From NCBI GenBank assembly GCA_040797845.1, contig JBFNFA010000007.1, forward strand, positions 1-64,000: 64,000 nt of DNA, in the 5' to 3' direction. The position numbers were made by a program, and so were the translations under genes. The notes beneath the pieces are model-generated. The model was not told the DNA's origin. It did not search any database and saw nothing but the letters and a program-made list of their open reading frames with translations. This stretch comes from Clostridium_AW sp040797845 (GTDB taxonomy: Bacteria > Bacillota > Clostridia > Clostridiales > Clostridiaceae). Every line of letters starts with the position of its first letter. Position 1 is the stretch's first letter. This document shows, piece by piece, positions 34,005 to 42,126 of the stretch.

Positions 34005-35372
34005 ATGAAAGTTGATTATTTAGTAGCAGAGATAGGGAGTACTACTACATTGGTAACAGCTTTTAACGTGAAGATTAAGGAAGACAAAAGCATATTTGTG
34101 GAAGCTGCTTTTCAAGGAAAGAGCTGTACTACAGTACTAGATGGAGATGTAACTATAGGGCTTAAAAATGCTGTTAAAGACATTGAAAATCAAGTAGGTG
34201 AGTCAATTATTTGGGGTAAGATGCTTGCAACAAGTAGTGCAGCAGGAGGACTTAAGATAACAGTTCATGGACTTATGGAGAGAATGACTGTTAAAGCTGC
34301 AAAGGAAGCTGCATTAGGTGCTGGTGGCATAATAAAAATGGTTACATCAGGAAAGATGAGAAAAAGCGATATAAAAACCATATACGAAATAAATCCCAAT
34401 ATGATAATGATTGCAGGGGGAACGGATCATGGAGAAAGAGAAACGTCCCTTTATAATGCAGAGATTATAAGTAAGGAAAAATTTAATATACCTATAGTCT
34501 ATTGTGGAAACATTGAAAACAGAGAAGAAATAAAAGATATATTTAAGGATCAGGAATTATATATTATCGACAATGTTTACCCAAGTATAGACGAGTTAAA
34601 TGTAGAGCCGGCTAGGAAAGTTATACAAGAAGCCTTTGAAAGAAATATTGTAAAAGCTCCGGGAATGAATAAAATAAAGGAAATGGTAGATGGAAGCATA
34701 ATTCCTACTCCCGGAGCCGTTATGGAAAGTGCAAAAATTCTTTATGATATGATAGGAGATTTAGTAGTTTTAGACGTAGGGGGAGCTACTACAGATGTAC
34801 ATTCCGTTACAGAGGGTAGCGCAGTAGTTTTAGATATGCTTGTGAATCCTGAACCAAAGGCTAAAAGGACCGTAGAAGGAGATATCGGAGTATTTATAAA
34901 TAGTAAAAATATTATAGACATATTGAATATTAGAGATTTAGGAACTTTTAAAAAAGAATATATAAGTAGTCATATAAAAGCAATACCTACAGAAGATGAT
35001 GAGATAAATGCTAGTAGTATACTGACTAAAAAAGCTGTAGATGTTGCAATAAATAGGCATGTAGGAACTATAAAGAGAAAATATGGTGGAGAAAGTGGAT
35101 TCATAGCCTATGGAAAAGATTTATCACAAGTTAAATATATAATAGGCACTGGTGGAGCACTGACCAGATTACCAGTAGGGGAAGAAGCTCTTTTAAATAT
35201 AAGATACATGAGAGATGATGTTACAATGCTTCCAAGAAAAGGTGCTGAAGCGCTTTTAGATAAAGATTATATTATGGCCTGTGCAGGAGTTTTAAGTAGG
35301 GAAAATAGAGAAGCTGCTAAGGCACTACTTAGACAGAGTTTAACTATAACTAAAGACATGGAAAAATTATAA
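34005..35372 (+). CDS. MutL/GlmL-family protein, putative reactivase of the aminomutase
   Basis: The 455-residue protein belongs to the actin/Hsp70-like ATPase family called MutL (GlmL) found beside B12-dependent glutamate and ornithine mutases. Visible phosphate-binding segments are AEIGSTTTLVTAF at the start, VVLDVGGATTDVHSV in the middle and IIGTGGALTRLP near the end. Its likely role is exchange of damaged cobalamin in OraSE; this is inferred from context. A TTG at 33984 would extend it by seven residues, but the GGGGGA ribosome site favours the ATG at 34005. Confidence 0.88.
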   Translation: MKVDYLVAEIGSTTTLVTAFNVKIKEDKSIFVEAAFQGKSCTTVLDGDVTIGLKNAVKDIENQVGESIIWGKMLATSSAAGGLKITVHGLMERMTVKAAKEAALGAGGIIKMVTSGKMRKSDIKTIYEINPNMIMIAGGTDHGERETSLYNAEIISKEKFNIPIVYCGNIENREEIKDIFKDQELYIIDNVYPSIDELNVEPARKVIQEAFERNIVKAPGMNKIKEMVDGSIIPTPGAVMESAKILYDMIGDLVVLDVGGATTDVHSVTEGSAVVLDMLVNPEPKAKRTVEGDIGVFINSKNIIDILNIRDLGTFKKEYISSHIKAIPTEDDEINASSILTKKAVDVAINRHVGTIKRKYGGESGFIAYGKDLSQVKYIIGTGGALTRLPVGEEALLNIRYMRDDVTMLPRKGAEALLDKDYIMACAGVLSRENREAAKALLRQSLTITKDMEKL

Positions 35373-35399
35373 TAATAAAGAAAAAAGGAGAGTCTCGTT

Positions 35400-36497
35400 A
35401 TGAGAAAACAGTACCCTTGTGTAGAAGTTGATTTATCAAAAATAACTCACAATGGAAAACAAATTTTATCCATGTGTAAAAATAAAGGAATAGATGTTGT
35501 TGGAGTAACCAAGGTTTTCTGTGCAGAAATTCCTATTGTAAATGCTTTACTCCAGGCAGGATTTACTTATGTTGGAGATTCCAGAGTGCAAAATTTAAAG
35601 AAAATGGAGCAAATAAGTTGCAAAAAAATGTTGCTTAGAATTTCTATGGAAAGTGAAGCAGAACAGGTAATTAAATATAGTGATGTTAGTTTAAATTCTG
35701 AATTAAGAATCATAAAAATATTATCTCAGAAAGCTAAAGAATTAAACAGAACTCACAATATTATTTTAATGGTAGATATCGGTGATTTAAGAGAAGGGGT
35801 TTTAATAGAAGATGTGCTAGACATAGTTAAGGAGATAATGAATTTACAGCACATAAAATTAGTAGGGCTAGGTACTAATGTAACTTGTTATGGAGGAGTA
35901 ATTCCTGATAGGGACAACTTGATGAAACTTGTAAACTTAAGAAGTGAAATTAAAAATCTTTATAAATTGGATTTACCTATTATTTCAGGAGGAAATTCTA
36001 GCAGTTTATATTTAGTAATGAATGGCTCTATTCCTGAGGAAATTAGTCAGCTGAGAGTGGGAGAGGGAATTATACTTGGACGTGAAACTTCTTTTGGAGG
36101 TTCAATACCCAATTGCTATGATGATGCTTTTATACTTAAAGGTGAAATAGTGGAAATAAAAGATAAACCTACAGTTCCAACAGGAAAGATAGGCATGGAT
36201 GCCTTTGGAAACAAACCTCATTTTCAGGATAAAGGCATAAGAAAAAGGGCTATTGTAGCAGTGGGAAGACAGGATATAAAAGTAGATGGACTTTTTCCTT
36301 TGGATAAAAACATAAGTATTTTTGGAGCCAGTAGTGATCATTTGCTTTTAGATGTTACAGACAGTGTAACCCCATGGAAAGTAGGAGACATTGTGGAGTT
36401 TAAAATGGATTATGGTTGTGTACTTGCATCAATGACTTCAAACTATGTTAAAAAGTACTATGAAAAACAATCAGAGTATTCCTTAGTTAATTGTTAA
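35400..36497 (+). CDS. orr: Ornithine racemase
   Basis: Orr converts L-ornithine to the D form used by OraSE. The 365-residue protein has the alanine-racemase-like N-terminal barrel beginning YPCVEVDLSKITHNGKQI, with PLP lysine in VVGVTKVFCAE (about residue 40), and a GGNSSSLYL phosphate-site segment. It lies in the ornithine operon between the MutL-like and ord genes, which separates it from general amino acid racemases. An AGGAG site precedes the ATG. Confidence 0.93.
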   Translation: MRKQYPCVEVDLSKITHNGKQILSMCKNKGIDVVGVTKVFCAEIPIVNALLQAGFTYVGDSRVQNLKKMEQISCKKMLLRISMESEAEQVIKYSDVSLNSELRIIKILSQKAKELNRTHNIILMVDIGDLREGVLIEDVLDIVKEIMNLQHIKLVGLGTNVTCYGGVIPDRDNLMKLVNLRSEIKNLYKLDLPIISGGNSSSLYLVMNGSIPEEISQLRVGEGIILGRETSFGGSIPNCYDDAFILKGEIVEIKDKPTVPTGKIGMDAFGNKPHFQDKGIRKRAIVAVGRQDIKVDGLFPLDKNISIFGASSDHLLLDVTDSVTPWKVGDIVEFKMDYGCVLASMTSNYVKKYYEKQSEYSLVNC

Positions 36498-36546
36498 TTA
36501 GAAATCTAAATGATTAAATAAAATAAATTATTTGGAGGGGTTTAAT

Positions 36547-37602
36547 ATGAAAAGAAAGATAAAAGTTGTAGTTTGGGGATTAGGTTCTATGGGAAGCGGT
36601 ATCGCTAAAATGATATTGGGAAAACAGGGATTTACAATTGTAGGAGCTATAGATACAGATCCAAGTAAAGTTGGTAGAAAGCTTTGGGATATATTAGGGA
36701 TAGAAGAGAATGAAGACAATGGTTGTGTGATTACAAATAAGGCTGAAGAGGTTATAAAGAAGGGTTTTGCAGATGTTTGTGTTATGGCTACAGCTTCATT
36801 TACAAAGGTGGTATTTCCATCAATAAAAATGGCAGCAGAAGCGGGAATGGATATAGTTAGTACAGCAGAAGAAATGGCTTATCCAAGAGTTTTAGATCCA
36901 GAGTTATCTGATGAAATGGATAGAATAGCTAAGGAAAACAATGTATCAATATTAGGAACAGGTGTAAATCCTGGATTTATCATGGATTTGATGGTTATTG
37001 CATTAACGGGCGTTTGTGATACTGTGGATAAAATAAATGTAGCTAGAATAAATGATCTTGCTTGTTTTGGAAAAGCAGTTATGGTTGAACAAGGAATAGG
37101 ACTTAAGCCAGAAGAATTTAGCGAAGGAGTAAAAAATGATACAGTAGCAGGACATGTAGGATTCTTACAATCCTTTGGAATGTTTGAAGAAGCGTTTAAT
37201 GTAAAGTTTAATAATGTTAGACAGGAAAAAGAAGCAATTTTAACAAATGTTCCTCGCAGCACAGACATTGTTTCAGTTAATCCAGGAGATGTGGCAGGAT
37301 GTAGACAATTAGGATACGCAAGCTTAGGAGATAAAGAATTTATTGTAATGGAACATCCTCAACAGATAAGACCAGAATTAGAAAATGTAGATACTGGAGA
37401 TTATATTTCCATAAAAGGATACCCAAACATAGATCTTCAAATAAAACCGGAAATACCAGGGGGGATTGCTACAATAGCTATATGCGTAAATATGATACCT
37501 CTTGTAATGAATTCTACTCCAGGATTAAAGACTATGCTAGATTTACCAGTGCCAAGGGCTATAATTGGGGATGTTAGAGACTTGGTAGATTCCATAGAAT
37601 AG
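36547..37602 (+). CDS. ord: 2,4-diaminopentanoate dehydrogenase
   Basis: Ord oxidises 2,4-diaminopentanoate to 2-amino-4-oxopentanoate with release of ammonia, using NAD(P)+. The 352-residue protein opens with a Rossmann fold, VVVWGLGSMGSGIAKMIL, and has a dihydrodipicolinate reductase-like core with GTGVNPGFIMDLM. The TTG at 36532 is part of an extension that includes the GGAGGGG ribosome site; the ATG at 36547 is preferred. In many clostridia ord comes first in the cluster, while here it is the last enzyme gene. The structured repeat follows directly. Confidence 0.94.
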   Translation: MKRKIKVVVWGLGSMGSGIAKMILGKQGFTIVGAIDTDPSKVGRKLWDILGIEENEDNGCVITNKAEEVIKKGFADVCVMATASFTKVVFPSIKMAAEAGMDIVSTAEEMAYPRVLDPELSDEMDRIAKENNVSILGTGVNPGFIMDLMVIALTGVCDTVDKINVARINDLACFGKAVMVEQGIGLKPEEFSEGVKNDTVAGHVGFLQSFGMFEEAFNVKFNNVRQEKEAILTNVPRSTDIVSVNPGDVAGCRQLGYASLGDKEFIVMEHPQQIRPELENVDTGDYISIKGYPNIDLQIKPEIPGGIATIAICVNMIPLVMNSTPGLKTMLDLPVPRAIIGDVRDLVDSIE

Positions 37603-37609
37603 TTCTCTT

Positions 37610-37778
37610 TGTCCGATGACTACCATCCGTAATACTCCAATCGCACTCTGTGAAAGCGATTTAGAGTTCTTATGCTGTGCATAACGGATGCTACGTTCCT
37701 GGATAAGTTCTTCTAAGCTTCAGTTGGAGTAAGTATTCCTTTTAAGAAAACTCCATCTGAAGCTAAGAATCACTTGAT
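37610..37778. repeat. Two-hairpin structured intergenic repeat (copy 2)
   Basis: The element starts soon after the ord stop. Hairpin one has outer arms CATCCGT (37624)/ACGGATG (37684) and inner arms ACTC-AATCGC/GCGATT-GAGT. Hairpin two has AGCTTCAG-GGAG (37716)/CTCC-CTGAAGCT (37751). The right 55 bases are repeated at 1-55, and a relic is at 24394. It could be a REP/MITE-like repeat or a structured RNA. It contains no open frame of note, and its left border is not defined. Confidence 0.8.
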
Positions 37779-37823
37779 AATGGTTACTTTTTAAGATAGT
37801 CATTTTAAAAAGTAACCATTTAA
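37779..37823. terminator. Terminator after the ornithine genes
   Basis: AATGGTTACTTTTTAA and TTAAAAAGTAACCATT form a 16-base perfect stem around a short loop, ending in TTT. It directly abuts the structured repeat. Confidence 0.8.
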
Positions 37824-37864
37824 AAATAAAAAATTATAAAGAATTGGGGATGTGAGGTATTAAA

Positions 37865-39289
37865 ATGGAGGGAAATAGTGAAAAAAAGCTTGGGTTAGGT
37901 TTATTAATAGCTTTAGGTATAGGCTCAATGATTGCCTCAGGAATTTTTAATAGCCCAACGGATTTAGTTATTTATTCTAATCCACAGGCTGTACTTATAG
38001 CTTGGGGTATAGGGGTATCTGGAGTAATAATGTTAGCACTGGTATTTAATATGCTTTCCAATAAGAGACCGGAACTAAAGGGAGGAATTTATTCTTATGC
38101 TAGAGCAGGTTATGGCCCATTTATAGGATTCAACTGTGCATGGGGATATTGGATGAGTTCATTTTTAGGAAATGTGTCATTTACTATTTTGATTTTTAAA
38201 ACTATTAATAGCTTAATTGGAGAACAATATAAAATGCCTCCAGTTATAACCTTTATATTAGGTTCCGCCCTTTTGTGGTCATATTATTTTATAATAAGAA
38301 GGGGAATAAAAGAGGCTGGAGTGCTTAATGTAATAATAACCATTGCTAAAGTTATACCTTTGATTCTAGTAATTATATTTGGAATACTAGCTTTTAAAGG
38401 GGAGATATTTTACGTACCTAATTGGCAAAATGTTTTAGCATCCACAGGGGAAGCCACTAGTATAGGAAAACAGGTAAGTGGCGCCATGGGAACAGTTCTA
38501 TGGTGTTTTGTAGGTGTTGAAGCTTTAGTAGTATTATCAGAAAGAGCTGAAACACAAAAATTAGTTGGTAAAGCTACAGTAATTTCATTATTGATTACAG
38601 CTGCACTCTATGTGGCTATATCGATTTTATCCATGGGCGTTGTACCAGCTAAAGTTTTAGTTAATTCAACAACTCCATTGGCAGATGTTTTATTAGCTAC
38701 ATCCCTTGGAAAAGCAGGCGCTGTAATAATTAAATTAGGTATTATAATCTCAAACATTGGAGCTTTACTTTGCTGGAACTTATTAACTACTGAAATATTA
38801 TATGTGCCAGCAGTTCAAGATGATTTAATGCCTCAGTGGTTTAAAAAGACCAATGAAAAAAATGTACCAGTTAATGCTTTGCTATTTACCATAACAGCTA
38901 TACAGATATTTTTAATTGCATTGCTTTCACCGGCATTGCAAAAAGGATACTATGTAGCAACTCATATAGCAACTACCAACATATTATTACCTTATTTAAT
39001 GTCCTCAATGTTTGCATTTAAAGTTTTTAGAAATGAGAAGGGATGTATAAAAGAAAAAGTTATATCTCTAATATCAATTATTTATTCTCTTTATGTTATC
39101 TATGCCGTAGGGATTGCATATTTAGGCTTAGCATTTATTATGTATTCCACAGGAATAGTTATATATATTAAAGGTAAAAAAGAAAAAAATGAAAGTGTTA
39201 CAAGTAGAGAAAAGACATATATGGCTATTATGCTTATTATATCAGTAATCATGATAATATTAGCAGTTACAGGTAAGATTACTGTGTAA
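37865..39289 (+). CDS. APC-family amino acid permease/antiporter (ArcD-like)
   Basis: The 474-residue membrane protein has about twelve helices and the basic amino acid/polyamine antiporter signature GIGSMIASGIFNSPTDL at the N terminus, with CFVGVEALVVLSERAE in the sixth-helix region. Family members exchange arginine for ornithine or import basic amino acids. Its place right after the ornithine operon suggests ornithine or arginine uptake, though the terminator at 37779 makes it partly separate. A strong terminator follows at 39322. Confidence 0.85.
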   Translation: MEGNSEKKLGLGLLIALGIGSMIASGIFNSPTDLVIYSNPQAVLIAWGIGVSGVIMLALVFNMLSNKRPELKGGIYSYARAGYGPFIGFNCAWGYWMSSFLGNVSFTILIFKTINSLIGEQYKMPPVITFILGSALLWSYYFIIRRGIKEAGVLNVIITIAKVIPLILVIIFGILAFKGEIFYVPNWQNVLASTGEATSIGKQVSGAMGTVLWCFVGVEALVVLSERAETQKLVGKATVISLLITAALYVAISILSMGVVPAKVLVNSTTPLADVLLATSLGKAGAVIIKLGIIISNIGALLCWNLLTTEILYVPAVQDDLMPQWFKKTNEKNVPVNALLFTITAIQIFLIALLSPALQKGYYVATHIATTNILLPYLMSSMFAFKVFRNEKGCIKEKVISLISIIYSLYVIYAVGIAYLGLAFIMYSTGIVIYIKGKKEKNESVTSREKTYMAIMLIISVIMIILAVTGKITV

Positions 39290-39321
39290 GTTTCTACAAC
39301 TATAATTAGGTATTCAAAAGA

Positions 39322-39351
39322 GGAACTGAGATAAATATCTCAGTTCCATTA
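39322..39351. terminator. Intrinsic terminator
   Basis: GGAACTGAGATA (39322-39333) and TATCTCAGTTCC (39336-39347) are perfectly complementary, effectively a 10-base stem with a tight loop. The tail ATTATGTTTTATATATG is not a clean T run but resembles the dispersed tail at 26412 and 27765. Confidence 0.75.
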
Positions 39352-39500
39352 TGTTTTATATATGTATTTTAAAAATTATTTGATACAGTATAAGGTTTTT
39401 TATAAAGGCTTCGATAATAAAAAGGTTTGCTAGGATTTGCTAGTAAAAGTACAATAAATTTATTTTACTTGAGAATGTTTCAAAAATAAGGAGGAGCAAA

Positions 39501-40112
39501 ATGTCAAGATGGTTGGATGAACATGATGAACATATAGAGGAGATTAAAGAAAAAACAAAAAATAATCCTCTGATCATACTAGGAGTAGTAGGTGGAATGG
39601 CAATAGCTCTTGTAGTGGCTACGGGGTCATTGGAAGCTTTAAAAGTAACATCACCAGCTATAGTAGTTGCTATAGTGGCACTTTTGGTAAGAAAAAAGAT
39701 GAATAAGAAAAAAGGTGATCCAAGCTTAAGAGAAAGTGTAGAAAAATATCTTACTACTCCAGAAGAAGTAGAAGCCTTTGATAGGGAAATGTATGGTGAA
39801 CCTAAGTATAAGGTTGAATTTGGAGATGATAAAAATTATTTGGCAATCACTGATAACTGGATGGTAAAATGTAGGTCTACTTTTGATAAAAAAGACTTTA
39901 CAATATATAAATTAGATGAAATAAAAATTATAAAAACTATTACAATGAAAGCTGTAGGTAGTTCCATTCCATTCAAAAGGGAATATCATTTACAAATAAT
40001 ATTTAGGGATAATAGTGAAGGAATGATTTTTATAGAAAATAAAAAGAAATGTATGGAAATTAAAGAAAATCTTCAAAGATTATTGCCTTTAGTTGAATTT
40101 TGGGGGGCATAA
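39501..40112 (+). CDS. Uncharacterised two-helix membrane protein
   Basis: The 203-residue protein starts with a charged segment (DEHDEHIEEIKEKTKNN), then two adjacent membrane helices (about residues 24-62: PLIILGVVGGMAIALVVATG and VTSPAIVVAIVALLV), then a soluble C-terminal domain of about 130 residues rich in beta strands (FTIYKLDEIKIIKTITMK, REYHLQIIF), possibly PH-like. I recognise no family. An AAGGAGG site supports the ATG. It stands alone between two terminators. Confidence 0.7.
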   Translation: MSRWLDEHDEHIEEIKEKTKNNPLIILGVVGGMAIALVVATGSLEALKVTSPAIVVAIVALLVRKKMNKKKGDPSLRESVEKYLTTPEEVEAFDREMYGEPKYKVEFGDDKNYLAITDNWMVKCRSTFDKKDFTIYKLDEIKIIKTITMKAVGSSIPFKREYHLQIIFRDNSEGMIFIENKKKCMEIKENLQRLLPLVEFWGA

Positions 40113-40137
40113 TAAATAAAAATTATATATTTTAGAA

Positions 40138-40184
40138 TTAAAGCTATGATTTAGACTATGTTCTTATCATAGCTTTAATTTTTT
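40138..40184 (+). terminator. Intrinsic terminator
   Basis: TAAAGCTATGAT and ATCATAGCTTTA form a 12-base stem followed by ATTTTTT. Confidence 0.88.
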
Positions 40185-40360
40185 AATTGATATTAGTTTA
40201 AAGTTGAAATTAGAGAAAAAAGATATTTAAATATGTAAAACTATTAATTTAAAAATCATTTTATATATTTTACCATAATAAATCTTTCGTTTAAATATTG
40301 ATATTGAGCGCAGTTTAGTATACATTATATTTAAGTAACATATTTTGGAAGAGGGATAAG

Positions 40361-41923
40361 ATGGAGAGATATATTCGATTAGAAATATTAGCTGTTGACA
40401 GAATCGGCATAACGTCGGAGATGTTGGAAAAAATATATAAATTAAATATCAACCTTACTTCTGTAGAAGTATTTCCTAATAGAGTTTGCATGAAAGTAAA
40501 GGATATACATGAAAATAAAATTGAAGAATTAAAAGAAAATATATTTAAAATTGAAGGAGTATTTCAGATCAATAGAATTGAATTACTAGAACATGAGAAA
40601 TATCAAAGAAAGCTTCTTGCCATCATAGATTCAATAGATGATGGAATAATGTATATAAATAAAAATTCAGAAGTTGAAATTTTTAATAGCTATTGTGAAA
40701 ATGTATTTTATTATTCCAAAGAAGATATTATAGGAAAGGATATAAATAGTTTAATAAAGAATAATCCTATGATAGATTTGATAAACAGTGGAGAAAAACA
40801 TGATAATATTGAAATTTATTTAGAAAACGGAAGAGGTAAAAGTCATTATCTAACCACCATAAGACCAGTAAAGGATGACAACAATAATAATATTGGAGTG
40901 GTATCTTCTATTAGAGATGTGAAAAAGGTAATAGAAATTGCCAATGTGGTTTCTTCAAGTGATAATAGGGCTTTTAAAGATATTATAGGTAATAGTTCAT
41001 CTATTGAAAAAGTAAAGGGAATGGTAAGGGCTGTTGCAAATAGTAATTCTACAGTTATTTTAAGAGGAGAAAGTGGCACGGGGAAAGAATTATTTGCAAG
41101 AGCAATTCATAATCTTAGTCATAGAAAAGATGAAAAATTTGTTCCTGTAAACTGTGCTGCCCTGCCAAATAATTTAATTGAAAGTGAACTTTTTGGATAT
41201 GAAAAGGGAAGTTTTACTGGTGCTTTTACTACAAAGGAAGGGCTTTTTAAGGAAGCTCATAAAGGAACTTTATTTTTAGATGAAATTGGAGAGCTTCCTT
41301 TATTATTACAGGCTAAACTTTTAAGAGCTCTTCAAGAAGGAGTTATAAGAAAAGTAGGAAGTAATATTGAAGAGAGTATAGATGTTAGAATAGTTTGTGC
41401 CACTAATAGAGATTTAGAAGAAATGGTGAAGCAAGGAAAGTTTAGGGAAGATCTTTATTATAGATTAAATGTTATTCCTATATATATACCATCATTAAGG
41501 GAGCATTTAGAAGATATACCAAGCCTAGTTACATTTTTTATAGAGGAGCTAAACAAAAGAATTAACAAAAATATATTAGGAGCTGAATTAGAGTTTATAA
41601 GTAATCTAATGAAATATAATTGGCCTGGAAATGTTAGAGAGCTTAAAAATGTTGTAGAAAGAGCTATGAACTTATGTAATGATGAATTGCTAAAGAAAGA
41701 ACACTTAATGATCCATTTTAATGAAAACCCTAAGAGGGTAGATTATGTAGTAAAAAATGGAAACTTAAAGTTGAAAGATATAGTCGAAATAGCAGAGAAA
41801 GAGGCTATTATTAAGTCTTTAAAAAAGAACAAAACCTTTAGAAAAGCGGCGAAAGAGCTAGGAGTATCTCATACAACGGTAATAAATAAGATAAATAAGT
41901 ATGGGATAGAGTGGAAAGAATAA
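40361..41923 (+). CDS. ACT-PAS sigma-54-dependent activator (TyrR-like)
   Basis: The 520-residue protein opens with an ACT domain (RLEILAVDRIGITSEMLEKIY, about residues 5-75), followed by a PAS domain (about 80-190), an AAA+ domain with GESGTGKE, contact loop GSFTGA and GTLFLDEIGELP, and a C-terminal helix-turn-helix (FRKAAKELGVSHTTVINKI). This order is that of TyrR, but with an intact GSFTGA loop and a sigma-54 promoter beside its target. ACT domains bind amino acids, so methionine or a branched/aromatic amino acid is the probable signal. Its likely target is the methionine operon 200 bases downstream. Confidence 0.92.
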   Translation: MERYIRLEILAVDRIGITSEMLEKIYKLNINLTSVEVFPNRVCMKVKDIHENKIEELKENIFKIEGVFQINRIELLEHEKYQRKLLAIIDSIDDGIMYINKNSEVEIFNSYCENVFYYSKEDIIGKDINSLIKNNPMIDLINSGEKHDNIEIYLENGRGKSHYLTTIRPVKDDNNNNIGVVSSIRDVKKVIEIANVVSSSDNRAFKDIIGNSSSIEKVKGMVRAVANSNSTVILRGESGTGKELFARAIHNLSHRKDEKFVPVNCAALPNNLIESELFGYEKGSFTGAFTTKEGLFKEAHKGTLFLDEIGELPLLLQAKLLRALQEGVIRKVGSNIEESIDVRIVCATNRDLEEMVKQGKFREDLYYRLNVIPIYIPSLREHLEDIPSLVTFFIEELNKRINKNILGAELEFISNLMKYNWPGNVRELKNVVERAMNLCNDELLKKEHLMIHFNENPKRVDYVVKNGNLKLKDIVEIAEKEAIIKSLKKNKTFRKAAKELGVSHTTVINKINKYGIEWKE

Positions 41924-41983
41924 TTTACACGTGGAAAGATTTATTTACAGTAAATATTGTGAAATGGCATAAAACGTTTACAG
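41924..41983. promoter_or_regulatory. Cluster of TTTACA half-sites, candidate activator binding region
   Basis: TTTACAC (41924), TTTACAG (41944, within the palindrome ATTTACAGTAAAT at 41943-41955) and TTTACAG (41977) lie 80-140 bases before the -24 box. TTTACA is one half of the known TyrR box TGTAAA-N6-TTTACA, which fits the adjacent TyrR-like gene. Confidence 0.5.
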
Positions 41984-42065
41984 AAAATTTGAAATATTTA
42001 AACTGAATGTATGTAATCCTTATGCATCAATGTATTACAGTGTATTGAAATATGATCATAAAACT

Positions 42066-42081
42066 TGGCATGGCATTTGCT
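42066..42081 (+). promoter_or_regulatory. Sigma-54 promoter of the methionine degradation operon
   Basis: TGGCAT-N5-TTGCT fits the -24/-12 consensus with T for C at one position. It lies 45 bases before the methionine gamma-lyase start. Confidence 0.87.
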
Positions 42082-42126
42082 CTAATATACAGTGAAATAT
42101 ATATAACAAAATAAGGGGGATTTGCT

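Noticed and set aside
42000..42126. SAM riboswitch before methionine gamma-lyase
   Set aside because: The leader after the sigma-54 promoter is under 50 bases and contains no SAM-riboswitch blocks.
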